Positions 26,201-38,096 of a stretch of 64,000 nt of DNA are shown one piece after another. The position numbers and the translations under genes were made by a program. Source of the DNA: Tausonia pullulans (lineage: Eukaryota > Basidiomycota > Tremellomycetes > Cystofilobasidiales > Mrakiaceae); NCBI GenBank assembly GCA_951802195.1, contig OX637620.1, positions 186,001 to 250,000 of the forward strand, written 5' to 3'. Each line of letters begins with the position of its first letter. Position 1 is the stretch's first letter. Under the pieces are notes generated by a model that ran no database searches, was not told the DNA's origin, and was given only the letters and a program-made list of their open reading frames with translations.

Positions 26201-26756
26201 GCAGGATCAGCTTTCCAGGGCGGGATTTCCGCCTCGCACGGCCAGCTTTGGCATCGTCAAGCAATTCATGTCGGGCCACCGGGTCTGGGCGCGCGTTGCA
26301 AGGGCTACTGTCGCCCTTCTGCGCGTGATGGCCGTTGCTGCGTCTCCCTGCCTCTTAATTACTTCTCTCTCTGCCCGTACAATTACTCTGAGAACAAGCA
26401 CGAAGGGACCTGGCATGTTTGTTTGCTTTTGCAAAAATGACGAAGAGCGATGGGCAGGAAGCAGGCCATGCGCGCAGAGGTGACGTAGGACGGACGTTCA
26501 AGGCCGCGGAGAAGGGAAGGGGGACCCGCCTTCTCTCTCTCGCTTGTGACCTTGGCCGTTCTTTCCCTCAGACGACCACCACCGCACTACACCAGACGAC
26601 CACGATCTCCGTACCTCTCAACACATCTAATCCCACTGCCACCCAACCATCAACTAGTGACTTGTCTACCGGCCCCTTCATCTCGCACCGCCGTATCTCT
26701 CTTTGGATCAACAACCTTCTTCCTGGCCCCTCCCCCCACCATCTTCATTAAGCACC
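23203..26756. other. Long divergent intergenic region
   Basis: About 3.5 kb between the divergent bHLH gene and the small gene at 26757. It contains pyrimidine/purine-skewed sequence, a very G-rich tract at 23951-23993, and several low-complexity ORFs with no domain. The bHLH leader probably begins within 23203-23700. No other gene can be supported. Such length is unusual for this compact genome and would suit a heavily regulated promoter. Confidence 0.45.
23951..23993 (+). repeat. G-rich tract with G-quadruplex potential
   Basis: Consecutive runs of six to eight guanines separated by one to three bases on the plus strand, about 750 bp upstream of the bHLH start codon. It meets the usual pattern of four or more G-runs with short loops. 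On the bHLH coding strand it is C-rich. Confidence 0.6.
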
Positions 26757-27702
26757 ATGACCGACACTGCCCCGGCCGTTGCTTCCTCCTCTCGCGGCCT
26801 CCTCCCACCTGTCCTCTCCGCCTCGTCATTCGGCGGGCCCTCCCCATCGTTTCAGAAAGCCGAGCACGAGCGCAAGGAGCGGACCCTCTCCGACGCCTCT
26901 TCCGGCGGCAGCGGGACCGAGATCCAAACGTTTGACCCGGAGAAAGCCTTTGGCGAGCGGAGGGGCAGCCGAAGTGCTAGCACGGGGAGCGCTGGCTCAG
27001 CTGTTGGGCAACAGCAGCAGGCAAGGGAGGCTGTTCGAGACGAGGCGAGGAAGTCGGGAGCCAAGGACCGGATGGGAGCCGTCGAGGAAGACAATGAGGA
27101 AGGTGAGAGGCTCCTTCTCCTGCTTTTTCTGTCTATTCTTTCTTGGAAAATCAAGTCGCCTTCGCAGACAGCGCCATTCTTTCCATCGAATCCTTGCGAT
27201 GGTCGGGGCGAGCTAGGATGAACCAAGTCCGGTCCGGTCCGTGGACCGGGCTTTCGGCCTGGCATGCTGACTTCCTCGCGTCTTGACTTCTCGTCTTGCC
27301 TTCCCGTCTTGCCTTCCCTTACCCCCTTCCGCCGGCTCGTCGTTCATTCGACCAGGTTCGCTGACCCGGCGCTTTCTCTCTCTCTCTCAAACCCACCCCT
27401 TGCCCCTCTCCTCCAAACTCCGTCTCCACACCTATTTGACCTTCATCATTTCCCCGTCCTTCACATCACCTCATGAAACCAATGAAACAGCCAACACAAC
27501 ATCCGCCATCAAAGAGGCCCTCGCGCCGACGAAGGCGTCCGGCTCCAACGGCGTTATCAATCTCTCACCCGTGGGGCGAAAGGAGCTCGCCTCGTACGCG
27601 CTCACCCCGGGGCTCGACGACATCCCCTTTTCGTTTGAGGACGGCGGAGCCTCCGCAGGGGGTAGCCAGAAGGTCAAGAGCCCGCTTGGGGGGTCGGACT
27701 AG
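26757..27702 (+). CDS. Unknown small protein, about 208 aa
   Basis: Model with exons 26757-27102, 27168-27236 and 27491-27702 (627 nt); all phases agree with consensus splice sites. The protein starts MTDTAPAVASSSRG. Its N-terminal half is Ser/Gly/Glu-rich with many charged residues and looks disordered. The middle exon gives DSAILSIESLRWSGRARM. The C-terminal block AIKEALAPTKASG...INLSPVGRKELASYAL...DDIPFSFED is the part most likely to be conserved. No signal peptide, membrane helix or known domain is visible and I do not recognise the family. It sits alone between a long upstream region and the convergent nuclease gene. Confidence 0.6.
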
Positions 27703-27971
27703 GATTAAAGCACAAAGAAAGAAGGGAGAAGCACTTATTCGTGAAATTCACGTGCTTCGAGCAGGGCCATAGTCGACGGCCTTCGCCTCCCCATCAGTTT
27801 AGTTGATAGTTTTGTGTTCTCATTGTAAGGACGCCTGGATGATCTGGTCACCTCTGCCAGAGCAGCAATTATCAAATGTATTGAAATCATAATGTGGGTT
27901 GACGACGAAGAAGACTGAGAGAGATGGGAAAGGAAAGGGGCCGAACTGGTCCGAGCTGGTCACTGGCTCGC
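27703..27971. other. Short convergent intergenic region
   Basis: 269 bp between the stops of the small gene at 26757-27702 and the secreted nuclease gene; it holds both 3' UTRs. Confidence 0.5.
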
Positions 27972-30900
27972 TTAGCAGACTGAGAAGGACGAGAGAACCG
28001 GGTCGTGGTCTGAGGCCTGGTTCTTGAGAGTTCCCTGTTGAATGGAGAGATGAAAAAAGATCAGTCTTGATGCGATGAGTAGAGCGGAGATGCGTTGAAG
28101 AGACACACCCAGGTGTTGACCTGTGGACAGAAGAGAGCGAACATATTAGGTTAGTGCCACTAAAAGCGCATAGAGAGCAAGGGATAGGGATAAACGTGGA
28201 GGATCTCGAACTGGCTGCTGGTAGAGAGCTTTGGAACGGTGAGGATGTGGTCGATCTGCTGCGTGTTCCTGTGGATGGCAGTGAATAAGTTACTCAGCTC
28301 GCTACCATACCTCGAGAAGAACAAAGAGTAGTTCGTTGAGATGAAACGTACTGATCGAACCTGAAGGTCGGAATCAATCCTCGTACGTCAGCATCAAGAC
28401 ATAATGATGACGACAGGGTGTGAGGGCGACATACTGGTACGAATAGCGTTCGGCAGGGTTGGGGACAACGAGCTCGGTGAGAACCTCACCAAGGACCTCA
28501 AGCTAGAAGGAAAGTTTTTCGTTTTATTTTAGCTAAGGGTTGACTTCTCCGAAAGAAATTGAGGGCGTACAGGCTGTACACCAGAGCTGAGAGGGAAACG
28601 AGAACGGGTTAGCATCCCAGCTTCGGGTTCATTCCTTTCCATACTTGGTTTCAACTCACAACTCGTTGAGGTCACCAGCAAGCACAAGGTGAGCGTTCGG
28701 GTCCTGTGCGAGAAGCTCCTTGATGAAGTCACGGATGACCTTGGCCTGTTCAATGCGAGCTTCGACAGCGCCGTTCTCGTAGGTCTGTTCGCGACCGGCG
28801 GTCGTGGTCGAGCCAGACTTGGAGGCTGGGATGGACAGATGACGAATTAGATTGGGTTTGGAGGAAGTGAGGGAGAAGGGGAAAGAGAGTGCGCACCAAG
28901 ATGAGCAGCGATGAGATGGATACGCTTGCGCTGGGAGGTGCTGCCTTTAACGATGAAAGAGGCGGTGAGAGGCTTGCGTGAGCTCGTCCAGGCGGAATTG
29001 GTCGGGTCAATGAGGGCAGGGTTGAGAGCGAAGGTTGTTTCTCCGGTGGTGGTGTCCTTGATGAGCGTTTGGCTGTCAGCGTTGCCACCCTTGGCGCCGG
29101 CTTGGAACGTGTCGAGCTCGAGCTCTGTGTGGTTCAAGTAAATGTCATCAGTGCGCAGAGATAGGCAAGGCTAGAAAAGGGGGACGTACTGTCGCTGCGG
29201 TAAAGAACAGCAGGGTGCTTCGGAAGGGAGGAGCAGTAGGGTAGCTCGTTAGTCGAAGATCTCTTTAGCCAGAACCCCGACTGAGCGACGCACAATGTTG
29301 CCTCCAGGAGCTCCACCGTCTTCGTTGTTGATGGGAGGGATCTCAAGGATTTCGTAGCGGACGGTGTTGCCTGAAGCGGCGTAGATAGCCTCGACGAGAA
29401 GGCGAAGGGTCTCGCTTCCGCTCGTGATGCCATCGTCGGTAGCGCCCGAGTTGCTGAAGTGCAAAGAGGCGGATGCTATCAGAAGCGAGGAAGAACAAAG
29501 GAATATTGATGGGCTCACTCCTGAATTTCCTCGAGCGCGAGGGCGTACGGCAAGTTCATGAAGTTGGCGACGTGGTCACCGAGCTGGGCAAAAGTGGCTG
29601 ATTTGGGATTGAGGTTGAGAACCTATTCGAGAGTGATCGTGTAAGAGTTTGGATCACCAGAGAAGAAGGAGAATAAACGAGGGAGGCCCTCACGTTGTAG
29701 TTTCCGACAGTAACCTTGCACTGGTCATCACCGAGGATCATCGAACGAGGGTAGTCGCTCTTCGCTGGACGGCTGTTGGTGAGGACGGGCGGGGCAATGG
29801 GGTAGAGCACCGGCTGGCCCTGATTTAGAGGACCAAACGAACACAAAAGAGACGGACATCAGCTAATTACATTGACAAGTGGCGGGGCGTGAAACGCACG
29901 TTGGCGTAAGAGATGACACCGGTGATGTCCTGGAAAGTCGAGCCGACTGGTGGAAAAGAGGCATGAGATAAACAGTGGCTTGGACCAGGAGTTGAGGCGA
30001 AAGAAAAGCCACCAACTGTTAATCGTTTCGTCCGCAGGTCCAGTACCGCTGAGAGGGGCCTGAATGTAGATCGCCTCGGGGTTGGTGTCCCAGAGTCCGT
30101 TGACCTTGCCTAGGTTGAGGCCGCCACGTGCGCCCGAATTGGTGCTAGATAGGACGACATGATCTCCGCTCAGTTTCGTGGTAGGACTGTTTAGACTGGA
30201 TCATAACTCACGCGTAGGCAGACCCGACGGCCCTGAGAGACACCCGATGGTGAGAGGAATCTTGTCAACGTCTCTGCAACTTCAGTGGCACACACGCCTG
30301 TGCGCGGCTCACCAGAAAGCCTTGCTGCGGCCGCGAGCGACAGCACGGGGAACGGGGACAGTGACTAGCATACCCTCAAGACTAAAAAAACTCCATCATC
30401 AGCTTGGTAAACAGGTACAGACCGAGTGACGAAGTTGGCGGGCCACGCACGACTCCCAGAAGTCAAGACCGCGCTTGGCGGGGTCGAGCTTCTGGCCGGT
30501 CTCCTCAATGTTGACAGTCTTGGAGGGAAGCTGCCAGGGGTCCTCAAAGTAGATGGTCGAGGTGGAGGGAGTACGGTCAACGCCGAGGACGAGAGGAGTG
30601 ACTGTGTTGCCGGATGAGATGATCTTGACGTTGGTCGGGAATGTGAGCTCAGTGAGACGGAGACCGGCGGCCCCAGCGGTGGCTGACGAGGGTGAGGAAG
30701 GGGTTCAGCCCGGCTCCGAGGAAGACAAGCAACGAAGGGGGGCGAAGAGGACACACTGTTGGGAGCGTACTCGTCGACGATACCGTCTACAGAGATGATG
30801 TCGCCAACGTTGACGAGCCCGACGGACTGGGTGCCAAAGACCTGAGACCACGTAGAGTACAAATCATGGAGGATAAGCACTCAAATGAGCTCGCAAAGAG

Positions 30901-31437
30901 CACCTTTAAGCTACTGACAAAGAGACCCTCGCTGGTCGAGTCGTCGGTGTCCGGGATGACGCTCTGGATGTAAAAGCCGTTTGACCTATAGGGTTTGGCC
31001 CGGTTCGTTTCGCCACGCACGCACGTGAGCCTCTCTCGTGTTTACGCAGGCCCACTGGACTACTCACGCTTTGGCAGTGACGACTCCCTGAAGACCAGTG
31101 ACTGTTTGTTTGACGTAGGGCGAGAGAAAGCCGTTGCCCTGAAAATTGATGAGGAGATCCGAGAGAGAAAAACAGATGGGGGTCAGCGAGCGACGCGCAC
31201 GGTAGATAAGACACGCCCGCGCACCTGAATGTCGTGAGGGGTGAGATTAGTGACCGGACCGTTACTGGGGACGGGGTCCTGCCTCTTGCGGGCAGAGTCA
31301 TAGACACGCGTCGGCGCAAGTGGCTTGAGACCGCGACGAAGACGCTGAGCGTTCGTCTGCTTGTACGACGGGATCGTGATCGCTGAGGCTGAAGCGGCCG
31401 CAAAAGTGAAGAGAGAGGCGAGCTGGATAACGAGCAT
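27972..31437 (-). CDS. Secreted nuclease, OB-fold plus EEP catalytic domain (ExeM/NucH-like)
   Basis: Starts at 31437 with signal peptide MLVIQLASLFTFAAASASA, then a short Arg-rich propeptide ending in a Lys-Arg dibasic (Kex2-type) site. About 16-18 small exons follow down to the stop at 27974-27972 (...SFSVC). The first domain (GVVTAK..NGFYIQSVIPDTDDSTSEGLFV) is the OB-fold domain seen in bacterial YhcR/ExeM extracellular nucleases. A linker GLWDTNPEAIYIQAPLSGTG comes next. The endonuclease/exonuclease/phosphatase domain then has the Glu of ALALEEIQ, GGAPGGNI, the HL motif in RIHLIAAHL, the Asp and Asn of LVLAGDLNE, and the final DH of QASDHDPVLS, so its catalytic residues look intact. Expected function is degradation of extracellular DNA or RNA to supply phosphate and nitrogen. 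It shares a 1.16-kb divergent promoter region with FTR1. Exact exon edges were not all verified. Confidence 0.87.
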
Positions 31438-32593
31438 GGTGGCAAAGAGTGTGGGTTGTTAAAGGAGCGTGAGAAGTGCCGGAAGGGGAAGGGTAGGGAG
31501 AGAGGGAATGTAGATGAGAGAAGGTCGATGTTGGTTGTAAAGCTCGAGAAGGCCGCTATCTCTCGACGAACACCTGTCCGCCTTCTTCCTCTCGTTCTGT
31601 CTTTCGACCCGTGGTAGTCTTGGCCCCGCCTCAGTTGAACGTGGTCGATCCGCCTTCCCTGCCATACGGAGGAGATGTGGGGAAGACTCACACCCGGCCG
31701 GCACCAGTCGTCGCGCTTCGAGGAGAGAGCCATGCGTGTCCACTCGCCCCTCTTCGTCGGAGCTGGCCTGCGCGCTGCTCCCGCCAAGAACGCACGTGTA
31801 GGACGAGCACTTCTCCGCCGCCGGCTGATCCTAAGCAGGGGAGAGATGGCGGACGAAGACTATCCCGGGAGGAGAAGGATACGCCCGAAGCACGCCAAGG
31901 GATGGAGGAGATATCAACGACTTGCGAGAGAAGGCAACCGAATCGGCGCGTGGGGTGAATTAGACATGTGCGCGCGCACAGGCGGTAGAGGAGAAGGCAA
32001 GGGTACTACTGAATGTAAGCTTCCCGTCTCTTACATGACAGTCAGATGTAGTGGGTTTCCCTAAGTTCTGTAAATCGAAGCCGGCCACGGGATTTCTGTC
32101 TGACCAAACGACGTCCGAGTGGAATGGCCGTCGAGCACCTCTCAGTGCGAGGATGGTGAAGCGTCAAGCTAAATCACGGTTCTTGCTGGTCATGGTTGTC
32201 AAGCATTGATCCTCAAACATCGGGGAGCCGGCCAAGCGGCTGACAAGGCACGAAGGGGCTGTTCCGATGGGGACAAGTCTGGGCAGACGCTGGCAGGCCA
32301 CGCCGGGATTGGCTCCACCGTGCTGAGGAGAGCAGCATCGTCGTAATCCCCCATCTAATCTGATCCGGCTCCCGGCTGCGCTTAGAGGTTCGGCGCAAGC
32401 CACCCGCGCTCCATCAAGCGAACGCTGCGAGCCACAAGAGCGAGAGCGGGCGCAAGAGTCTGCAAAAGCGGGCTAGTGCAAGCCGCGGAGAAACGCGGAG
32501 AACGAGATCAAGGGAAGCCGCTGAGAAAGGCCACGAGCTGTCGACCACTGACCTACGACCACCACCACCCTTCTCTCTCGACATCAAGCAAGC
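31438..32593. promoter_or_regulatory. Divergent upstream region of the secreted nuclease and FTR1
   Basis: 1156 bp between the two start codons. It contains only antisense or low-complexity ORFs. I searched by eye for the extended GATA (HGATAR) sites of fungal iron repressors and saw no convincing cluster, so its regulation cannot be read from the sequence. Confidence 0.45.
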
Positions 32594-34759
32594 ATGAGTC
32601 GTCTAATCAGCGTCAGTCATGCACTCCTCTGCTTGCCGCACAGAGAGTCTGGCTCACGCTCCCTCCCTCCCAGCCGTCGATTACGTTCATTGTCCTACGC
32701 GAGGTGCGTCGTCCTATGCGTCAACTCTCCTCGCCTCACTCCACTCCTGGTCATTCGTTGTCTCTGACCGAACCCACCTTGTTCTCATAGACGCTCGAAA
32801 GCGCCATCGTCATGTACGTCCCTGCTCTCTCTCGTCGAACTCCCTAGGCGAAAGAGCCTCGCCAGCTGACGCTCGATTCCCCGAACCCGCCCGTCCCCCA
32901 ACCCCCGGGCCCCTTCGCCCGCATCCTACTCCTCCCTTCCTCCTCCTGCTCGCCCTTCCGCCAGCTCGGTCCTGCTATCGTTCACCTCCAAGCTCATCGA
33001 ATCCACGCCGCAGACGATCCCGCTTGTCCACTCACCGCGGCCTTCACAGGGGGAACTCCCACCTCGAGAATCGGCCGAGTCCGTGGAGTCTGCGAGAGAG
33101 GAGACCGCGCTCCTACTCGGCGCCCCATCATTCTCGCCCTCAACGTCAGCTGTAGGGGGAGCCCCCGACGCCGAGCATTTCTTGCAGCCCGGGAGCCGGA
33201 GCGAAGAGAAGAGCCTCAAGCGGAAGCTCAACACGCAGGTGCGCCCATGCTCTCTCTCGCTTGCTTCGGGCGGAGCCACTTTTCGGGGCCTTCGTGCGAA
33301 ATCTAATCGCAATCTTGTACCATCGGCGCGGCGCGTGCCTTCTGCCGTCTCAGATCATCTTCGGCGCCGCCTCGGGCTTCCTCCTCTCCCTTGCCATCGG
33401 GTTGGGCTTCGTCATCATCGTGCGTGGACTCTTTCTCCTCTTCTGTGGCAAGAGCCAAGGGACCGGTGGGCGTGAAGGAGCCGCGCGTATCACCACCCAT
33501 CGGAGGGAAGAGCGCAATGTGCCGTGCCATGCAAATCTTGGCTCGTCAACTGATCTGATAATCTTTTTCATCTTCCCCTCAATACTCACCCCCCGCATCT
33601 CCGCCCCCCAGTTTTACGAGACGCTCGCCCAGTCCTTCAGCCTGACCGAGGCTCTTTGGGAGGGCGTCTTCTCGCTCGCGTCGTCCATTTTCATCCTCCT
33701 CACTGGTCTGTCGTTCGTCAAGCTCGACCGGGCTCGGGTCAAGTGGCGCATCAAGCTCGCGAGAGCATTTTCCAAGTCTGTCGTCAAAGGCGGCAAGAGA
33801 GAAGGAGCAGATGGCCGCTGGGCGCTGTGGATCCTGCCTTTTGTTACTGTCCTGAGAGAGGGGTGAGTCGTTGTTGCTCTTACATCTCTCTTTCTGAGCG
33901 TTGCAGCTGACCCACTGCCCACCCTTCAGGCTTGAGGGTATTATTTTTGTCACCGGAGTGCGTGTTCTCTGCCCTCGTGACTCATGTTCAACGATCCTGA
34001 CGCTCTCTTACAGGTCGCCATCTCCGACTCGCCAGAGACGATTCCGCTCTCGATCCTCCTCGGCATCGGATCTGGCGGCATCCTTGGCTGGGCTTTGTAC
34101 CGAAGCACGAGTCGTGCCCACATGCACCACTTCATCATCTTTTCCTCTTCCCTTCTCTTCCTCGTTGGCGCCGGTATGTTGTCGTTATTGCTGCCGGCGG
34201 CTGTCGCTTAAGGTCTCGTCATATCTGCGCGTCCCGCTGACACCCCTCCTCCAGGCCTTTTTGCACGCGGTGTCTCGAGACTCGAGGCCTACCCCTTTGT
34301 GATGCATGTCGGTGGGGATATCGCCGAGTCTGGTAGCGGGCCTGGCTCATACGACGTCAGGGGCAACGTCTTCCATGTGGGTGCAGTCTGCATGGCTCAC
34401 ACCAAGCAAAGTTCTAATGTCCCTCGCTTTCCAGTTTAACCAGGACTGGCTCAATCCCGAGATCAAGACCAACGGCTGGGCGATGGTCGCCGCTGCTGTG
34501 GTCGGATGGAGCAACAATGGGACGATCCTTTCGGTCTCGGCGTACTGTCTCTACTGGTGAGCGTGCTCTATCGGCTGTCTATGGCTCTGGGTCCCATGCT
34601 GATGTCATTTGATCCTCTAGGGGCGTCGTCACGGCCTCGTTGGTCTACATGAAGTGGAGCGAAGGCCGTCTGGTGTTTGGTCGGGGCGGAAGATCGGTCA
34701 AGGGAAAAACCGCAGAGACGCCCTCGCGGGAGCCTGTGGAGCCAGAGTATACGGATTAA
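32594..34759 (+). CDS. FTR1: High-affinity iron permease Ftr1, about 410 aa
   Basis: Spliced model: 32594-32611, 32674-32703, 32791-32813, 32965-33238, 33354-33419, 33612-33862, 33930-33957, 34014-34173, 34255-34376, 34435-34556, 34621-34759 (1233 nt, phases agree). Both iron-binding REXXE motifs are present: RETLE in TM1 (FIVLRETLESAIVI) and REGLE (FVTVLREGLEGIIFV). Seven hydrophobic segments fit the family. WALWILPF and the late GW..N..GWSNN block are typical. In the plasma membrane Ftr1 imports Fe3+ produced by a multicopper ferroxidase (Fet3), which is not in this window. The TM1-TM2 loop is about 85 residues, acidic and Ser-rich. The first three coding exons are only 18, 30 and 23 nt, and the REXXE motif of TM1 is split by an intron. 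The 18-nt first exon is the least certain part. Confidence 0.95.
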
Positions 34760-34973
34760 GATGTTGTCCCGTTTTGTCTGGAATGAATTGAAAAGAAGGC
34801 ATTCTGATGTGGCAGGATCTACTGTGCCAGCGCGGGAGCGACCGTCCGTGGGAAGAACACCACCGCGAGGAGCCGCGAGGTTGAGCAGAGCCGACTCTCG
34901 CTTTCGCCCTTGCTTGCTGCACCCTCGACGCCCACCATCTAGTTCACCACCCTAAACCACGCCGACGACGACC

Positions 34974-37900
34974 ATGTCTGCGTCGCCCAGCCATCCCAGC
35001 CAACGAGCAGGAGACGATGAGGGTCTCAAGAGAAAGAGGTTCGTGGCTTTGCTGCTGCTACAGTCGACCCAAGCAGACCCGCTCACGAACGCCTCTCTCC
35101 ACTCCACCCGCCTTCCTCCCTTGCAGGTCTCCCTCCCCTCCCCGCCACCGCTCTGGTTCTCCTCCTCCTCCTCGTCGCCGCTCGCCCTCTCCCCCTCCCG
35201 CCCGTCGCGCCGCTCCAGCCGTCGAGCTCCCTCGCGTCTCGGACGTTGACCCCACTCGGCGACGCGAGCGCGAGCGCCAGCTGGCCCTTCGCGCCGTCGA
35301 GTCCCAGCTCTCCGCCGGCGACGGCCCATCATCGTCCTCCGCGCTCACTGTTACCAACAAAAACGGAACGAACGACAACTTCGATGCCGCCGCCGAGTTC
35401 GCCAAGCTCACGGCTGGCAGCAGAAGCGGCGGGGCGTACGTCCCGCCGGCGAGGCTTCGCGAGATGCAAATGAACGCGAGCAAAGACAAGGCGAGCGCAG
35501 AGTTCCAGCGGCTCAGTTGGGACGCTCTCCGCAAGAGTATCAACGGTCTTATCAACAAGGTGTGTCCTGGGTTCGCTCTTTCTCATGTCATGCTGGATCT
35601 GGCCCGGCCAGACCGCGAAGGCGACGACGTGCAAGCGAAAAGCGCGAGGGACTGACCGTTCGCGTCTCTCCTCTCCTTCTCTTCTCTCTCCTCCCTCTAG
35701 GTTAACGTCGCCAATATCAAGCACGTTGTCCCTGAGCTCTTCGGCGAGAATCTTATCCGCGGACGGGGTCTCTTCGCCCGCTCTATCATGAAGGCTCAGT
35801 CGTCGTCGCTGCCGTTCACCCCGGTCTTTGCCGCGCTCATCGCCATCATCAACACCAAGCTGCCCCAGGTCGGAGAGCTCGTTCTCGTCCGGCTCGTCAG
35901 CCAGTTCCGAAGGGCCTTCAAGCGGAATGATAAAGTGGGTGGTCGGCTCGCGGCTCCGCTCCTCCGGGCGGTGGGTCACGCGGTCGGGTGGCTGATCGAC
36001 TCTCCAACCTCCCCTCTCTCCTTTCCCACTTCCCTACTCTAGATCGTCTGTCTTTCGACGGCCGCTTTCATCGGCCACCTCGTCAATCAATCGGTCGCGC
36101 ACGAGCTCCTCCCGCTCCAGATCATTCTCCTCCTCCTCCAGAACCCGACCTCGGATTCAATTGAGATTGCATGCGCCCTCACGCGCGAAGTCGGCGCCTT
36201 CCTCGCCGAAAACTCGGCCAAGCCCAACAACATGATCTTTGAGCAGTTCCGAGCTGTCCTCCACGAGGGGAACATCGAGAAGCGCGTCCAGTATATGATC
36301 GAGGTGCTGTTCCAGACGCGCAAGGACCGGTACAAGGACAATCCGATCATGCCGGAGGGACTTGATCTCGTTGAGGAGGACGAGCAGATCACGCACAAGA
36401 TTCTCCTCGACGACGAGCTTGCCGTGCAGGAGGGCCTGAGTAGGTTCTCCTTGCCTTCACTCGTGTGTAGAGCCCAACTGACGAGTTGATCCTCTACAGA
36501 CATCTTCAAGGCCGACGCCAACTTCCTTGAGAACGAGGAGAAGTACAAAGCGATCAAGAACGAGATTCTCGGCGACTCAGATGACGAAGACTCGGACGGT
36601 TCTGGCTCGAGCGGCAGCGAGAGTGATGATGAGAGCGAGTCTGATGCGGGCGAGGGTGCATTCTGTTTCCCCCTCTGTACGGATCAGAACAGCGGCTGAC
36701 CCAACCTTCTCCAGTCGTCCCGAACAAGCACGGCATCCGCGACATGACCGAAACCAACATGATCAACCTCCGGAGGACGATTTACCTTACCATCATGAAC
36801 TCGCTCACCTACGAGGAGGCCGTCCACAAGCTGATGAAGGTCCAGATCGAGGAGGGCAACGAGGTGGATCCAGTCGTTGTCTCAGCCCTGAATGTTATCT
36901 GACTGTCCCTCCTTCTCCATTCACAGATTGAGCTTTGCAACATGATCATCGAGTGCTGCTCGCAAGAGCGGTCTTACTCAAGCTTCTACGGCCTCATCGG
37001 CGAGCGCTTCTGCAAGATCAACCGCGTCTGGACCGAGGCGTTTGAGCAGGCGTTCCAGAACTATTACGATACCATCCACCGGTATGAGACGAACCGGCTC
37101 CGCAACATTGCCCGCTTCTTCGGCCACCTCATCGCCTCGGACGGCGTCTCTTGGGGCGTCTTCCATGTGGTGCACATGAATGAAGATGAGACAACGTCGT
37201 CAAGCCGTATCTTTGTCAAAATCTTGCTCCAAGAGATGACGGAGGAGCTTGGCATCAAGAAGCTCGCCACGAGGTTCGCCGAGCCGAGTATGCAGGGCGC
37301 GTTCCAGAACGTCTTTCCGCTCGACAATCCCAAGAACACGCGGTTCTCCATCAACTACTTCACCTCGATCGGCCTCGGCGCCGTCACGGAGAAGATGCGC
37401 GAGCATCTTACCGTACGTGCTGTTTCCTGGCTCGCGCTTCGTTAGCGGAAGGCCACTGACATGAGTCTCCTCCCCTTCCTCCCACAGAACATGCCCCGGC
37501 TCATCCTTGAGCAGCGCCAGAAGGCTCTTGAGGCCGCCTCAAGCGACAGCGACTCGTCGTCGTCCTCCGACTCATCCTCGGACTCGGACTCGGACTCGGA
37601 CTCAGACTCGTCCAGCTCTTCAGGCTACTCGTCCCGGTCGCGCTCGCGTAGCCCTCCTCGCCGTCGATACTCGCGTCGGTCGTCGTCCCCTCCCCCCCGG
37701 ACGCGTCGTCGTCTCTCGAGCACCCCGCCCCGACGACGCGACTCGCGGTCGCCTCCACCCAGGAGGCGCGACGACTCTCGATCCCCCTCTCCCCCTAGGA
37801 GGCGCGATTCGCGGTCGCCCTCGCCACCGAGGAGGAACAGGCGGGACGACTCTCCGCCCCCACCGAGGAGAAGGCGCTCGCTCTCGCCGGCACCTCCGAG

Positions 37901-38096
37901 GGACGGAGGAGCAGGCGGTCGTCGTGCGGACTCTCCGCCTCCTCGTAAGCGATACTCGCGCTCGCCGTCGCCGCCTCGTGGTGGACGGGCTGGTGGTGGA
38001 GGCGGTGGACGAAGGGAGGACTCGCCTCCTCCAAGAAGGAGGTCGCCGTCGCCTCGTCGGGATGGTAGAGGTGACGATAGCTACCGGCGGAAATGA
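34974..38096 (+). CDS. CWC22: Pre-mRNA-splicing factor Cwc22, 842 aa
   Basis: Eight exons: 34974-35038, 35127-35559, 35701-35934, 36043-36439, 36500-36655, 36715-36863, 36927-37412, 37488-38096 (2529 nt, all phases agree). An N-terminal Arg/Ser/Pro segment is followed by AYVPPARLR. Next comes the MIF4G domain ([15 protein letters not shown] to about residue 400, with [20 protein letters not shown]), an acidic Asp/Ser linker, and an MA3 domain ([18 protein letters not shown] to [11 protein letters not shown]). The tail is a long RS domain with an SD-repeat stretch. Cwc22 joins the spliceosome before the first step and, through MIF4G, contacts the DEAD helicase eIF4A3 in organisms that have the exon junction complex. 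It acts in the nucleus. The RS tail is much larger than in budding yeast and more like that of animals. Confidence 0.97.
37556..37618 (+). repeat. Ser/Asp codon repeat in CWC22
   Basis: Tandem TCG-GAC type hexamers encode alternating Ser and Asp just before the RS domain. The stretch could be prone to slippage; it is coding and in frame. Confidence 0.7.
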
